From the NCBI GenBank assembly GCA_019119165.1, contig DWXO01000018.1, positions 1 through 33,397 on the forward strand: a stretch of DNA of 33,397 nucleotides, read 5' to 3'. Both the position numbers and the translations under genes were made by a program. This stretch comes from Candidatus Flavonifractor intestinigallinarum (GTDB lineage Bacteria; Bacillota; Clostridia; Oscillospirales; Oscillospiraceae). Below are positions 31,541 through 33,397 of this stretch, piece after piece; the stretch's first letter is position 1, and each line of letters starts with the position of its first letter. The notes beneath the pieces are model-generated. The model made no database searches. It worked only from the letters and a program-made list of their open reading frames with translations, and had not been told where the DNA came from.

Positions 31541-32700
31541 TATTTCTTCTTCTTGCGTTTGTCAAAGAAAGATTTCACGCCGTCCGCCGGACTGGGTGGA
31601 ATCTCGCCCATGGCTTCGCCATAGGCACGCAACGCCTCCTTCTGCTCCCGGGTCAGGTTGGTGGGAACCTGCACATTGACGGTGACGTACTGATCGCCTC
31701 TGCCCCGTCCGTTGACGGAGGGGATGCCCTTGCCACGCAGGCGGAAGGTGGTGCCCGGCTGGGTACCGGCGGGCAGGTTCCACTTCACCTTGCCGTCGAT
31801 GGTGGGGATCTCCAGCTCGGCGCCCAGGGTGGCCTGGAGGAAGGTGACCGGGTGCTCCAGGAACACCGATGTACCGTCCCGCTTGAAGAAGTCATGGGGA
31901 CGGACGGTGACGCTGATGAGCAGGTCGCCGGCGGGGCCGCCGTTGCGGCCCGCGCCGCCCTGGCCCCGGAGGGAGACGGCCTGACCGTTGTCGATACCCG
32001 CGGGGATGCTGACGGTGATCTTGCGCTGCTTGCGCACGCTGCCGGTGCCGCCGCAGTCCTTACAGGGCTGGTGGATGATCTTGCCCTTGCCGCCGCACTT
32101 GGGGCAGGTGGTGGTGGTGGCGAAGGTAAAGGCTCCGCCGCCCCGCTGGATGCGGATGGTGCCGCTGCCGTGGCAGTCGGGACAGACCTCCGCCGTGGTG
32201 CCGGGGGCGCAGCCGGTGCCCTTACAGGAATCGCAGCTCTCGGTGCGGTTGAGGGTGATCTCCTTCTCGCAGCCGAAGGCGGCCTCCTCGAAGGAAATGG
32301 TCACCGCGGCCCGCAGGGTCTCCCCTTTCATGGGGCCGTTGCTCCGGCGGCTGGAACCGCCCCCAAAGCCGCCGCCGAAGAAGGAGCCGAAAATGTCCCC
32401 CAGATCGATATCGCCCATATCGAAGCCGCCGAACCCGCCGCCGCCAAAGCCGCCGGCGCCGAAGTTGGGGTCCACCCCGGCGTGGCCGAACTGGTCGTAC
32501 TTGGCCCGCTTCTCCTTGTCGGAGAGGACCTCATAGGCCTCGTTGACCTCCTTGAACTTGGCCTCGGCCTCCTTGTCGCCGGGGTTCAGGTCGGGGTGAT
32601 ATTTCTTGGCCAGCTTGCGGTAGGCCTTCTTCAATTCGTCGTCGCTGGCGCTTTTGGCCACGCCCAGCACTTCGTAATAATCTCGTTTCTGTTCAGGCAT
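31540..32700 (-). CDS. dnaJ: DnaJ co-chaperone (HSP40)
   Basis: DnaJ stimulates DnaK ATPase activity and delivers unfolded clients. The 386 residues show the canonical order. The J domain (about 5-70) has His35-Pro36-Asp37. A Gly/Phe-rich linker (about 78-115) follows, then four zinc-binding CxxCxGxG repeats ([32 protein letters not shown]), then two beta-barrel client domains and a dimerisation helix. The C-terminal basic tail ends KKRKKKK. It follows dnaK by 137 bases in the common Firmicute dnaK-dnaJ order. GrpE and HrcA would lie upstream of dnaK, outside the window. Confidence 0.98.
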   Translation of the reverse strand: MPEQKRDYYEVLGVAKSASDDELKKAYRKLAKKYHPDLNPGDKEAEAKFKEVNEAYEVLSDKEKRAKYDQFGHAGVDPNFGAGGFGGGGFGGFDMGDIDLGDIFGSFFGGGFGGGSSRRSNGPMKGETLRAAVTISFEEAAFGCEKEITLNRTESCDSCKGTGCAPGTTAEVCPDCHGSGTIRIQRGGGAFTFATTTTCPKCGGKGKIIHQPCKDCGGTGSVRKQRKITVSIPAGIDNGQAVSLRGQGGAGRNGGPAGDLLISVTVRPHDFFKRDGTSVFLEHPVTFLQATLGAELEIPTIDGKVKWNLPAGTQPGTTFRLRGKGIPSVNGRGRGDQYVTVNVQVPTNLTREQKEALRAYGEAMGEIPPSPADGVKSFFDKRKKKK

Positions 32701-32796
32701 TGGTGTTCACCTCTGTTTCAAAGTGGAGCGTGGAAAGTGAAGTGTAAAAGCAACCCTCCACGATCCACCGTTTGGGAGAAAACGGAACGCCACACA

Positions 32797-32817
32797 GGCG
32801 GGGGACAAGCCCCCGCC
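32797..32817. repeat. GC-rich hairpin in the dnaK-dnaJ gap
   Basis: Eight-base arms (GGCGGGGG / CCCCCGCC) with a five-base loop. A T-tract lies 11 bases past it on the plus strand only, so it is not a convincing terminator of dnaK; it may set relative dnaJ expression. Confidence 0.35.
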
Positions 32818-32837
32818 CGCGGCGATTTTTTGTTTAA

Positions 32838-33397
32838 TTACTTCTGATCGTCGTCCACGACCTGATAGTCGGCGTCCACCACGTTGGGGTCGGTGTTGGC
32901 GCCGCCGGCCTGGCCGCCGAAGTTGGCGCCCATGTCGGGACCGGCCTGACCGCCCTGGGGATTGGCCTGCTGATACATCTTCTCAGCGATGGGGTAGAAG
33001 GCCTTGGAAGCCTCCTCGGTAGCGGTCTTGATGGCCTCGATGTCGGTGCCCTTCATGGCGTCCTTCAGCTTGTTGATGGCGGCCTCCACGGTGGCCTTGT
33101 CGTTCGCGTCGATCTTGTCCTTGGCGTCCTCCAGAGCCTTCTCGGTCTGGTAGATCACCTGGTCGGCCTGGTTGCGGACGTCCACCTCTTCCTTGCGCTT
33201 GGCGTCCTCGGCGGCAAACTGCTCGGCCTCCTTGACGGCCTTGTCGATGTCCTCCTTGGACATATTGGTGGAGGAGGTGATGGTGATGTGCTGCTCCTTG
33301 CCGGTGCCCAGATCCTTGGCGGACACGTTCACGATGCCGTTGGCATCGATGTCGAAGGTAACCTCGATCTGAGGCACGCCCCGGCGGGCGGGAGCAA
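32838..33397 (-). CDS. dnaK: DnaK chaperone (HSP70), 3' end only; 5' end outside window
   Basis: The visible 186 codons encode the end of the substrate-binding beta domain ([30 protein letters not shown]) and the helical lid (about the next 110 residues, with [14 protein letters not shown]). The tail is disordered and rich in Gly/Gln/Ala, ending [13 protein letters not shown]. The acidic end is the usual co-chaperone docking tail. The gene continues past the right edge; the ATPase domain is not seen. Translation direction matches dnaJ, and the gap between them carries only a hairpin. Confidence 0.96.
   Translation of the reverse strand, partial: APARRGVPQIEVTFDIDANGIVNVSAKDLGTGKEQHITITSSTNMSKEDIDKAVKEAEQFAAEDAKRKEEVDVRNQADQVIYQTEKALEDAKDKIDANDKATVEAAINKLKDAMKGTDIEAIKTATEEASKAFYPIAEKMYQQANPQGGQAGPDMGANFGGQAGGANTDPNVVDADYQVVDDDQK

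Overview
The window looks like chromosomal core-genome DNA from a GC-rich, low-oxygen gut-type Firmicute. An Oscillospiraceae relative (the Flavonifractor / Lawsonibacter / Pseudoflavonifractor neighbourhood) is my best guess. That rests on strong purine-rich ribosome binding sites, sigma-A-like promoters, short intergenic gaps, many U-tailed intrinsic terminators, a SigD-type chemotaxis promoter, a WalJ/RlmH gene pair and a clostridial-type chemoreceptor ending in DKY. The genus is an inference. I see no phage, insertion sequence, integrase or CRISPR array.

Layout, left to right. (1) 1-5090, all on the minus strand: a partial phosphoglucomutase/phosphomannomutase, rlmH overlapping walJ by 4 bases, murA (TTG start, clear promoter), and an NYN-LOTUS putative RNA-binding nuclease. 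(2) 5100-8770, plus strand: a structured leader and cstA, then an ECF sigma factor translationally coupled to a membrane anti-sigma-like protein. (3) 8779-14937, minus strand: an ABC exporter operon (ATPase, two-lobed FtsX permease, lipoprotein adaptor with a duplicated lipoyl/coiled-coil module) and an M18 aminopeptidase. (4) 15025-18002, minus strand: a dCACHE chemoreceptor with a sigma-D-type promoter, followed in the same frame by a decayed CheW-like C-terminus; then a terminator-bracketed structured stretch and tRNA-Leu(UAG). (5) 18016-27946, mostly plus strand: a pyridoxal/pyridoxamine-type kinase, GAPDH (minus strand, convergent), a soluble histidine-kinase-like protein without the phosphoacceptor histidine, a Mn-type cation diffusion facilitator, a response regulator / histidine kinase / HtrA protease operon, an amidohydrolase, and an uncharacterised protein with HExxH and two CxxC motifs. 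(6) 28123-33397, minus strand: rpiB, a PHP phosphatase and a GT39 mannosyltransferase-like protein with an inserted discoidin-like domain, then dnaJ and the 3' end of dnaK.

How the genes work together: much of the window is envelope and stress biology. murA and walJ bear on cell-wall synthesis and its control. The ECF/anti-sigma pair, the two-component/HtrA operon and DnaK/DnaJ are quality-control or surface-stress modules. The ABC exporter and GT39 enzyme act at the membrane. cstA, M18, GAPDH, rpiB and the kinase are central or amino-acid metabolism. No dedicated defence or biosynthetic cluster is visible. The best leads for something undescribed are the HExxH/CxxC protein (27278-27946), the histidine-less kinase (20264-21049), the structured stretch downstream of tRNA-Leu (17690-17835) and the CheW remnant (15089-15250).
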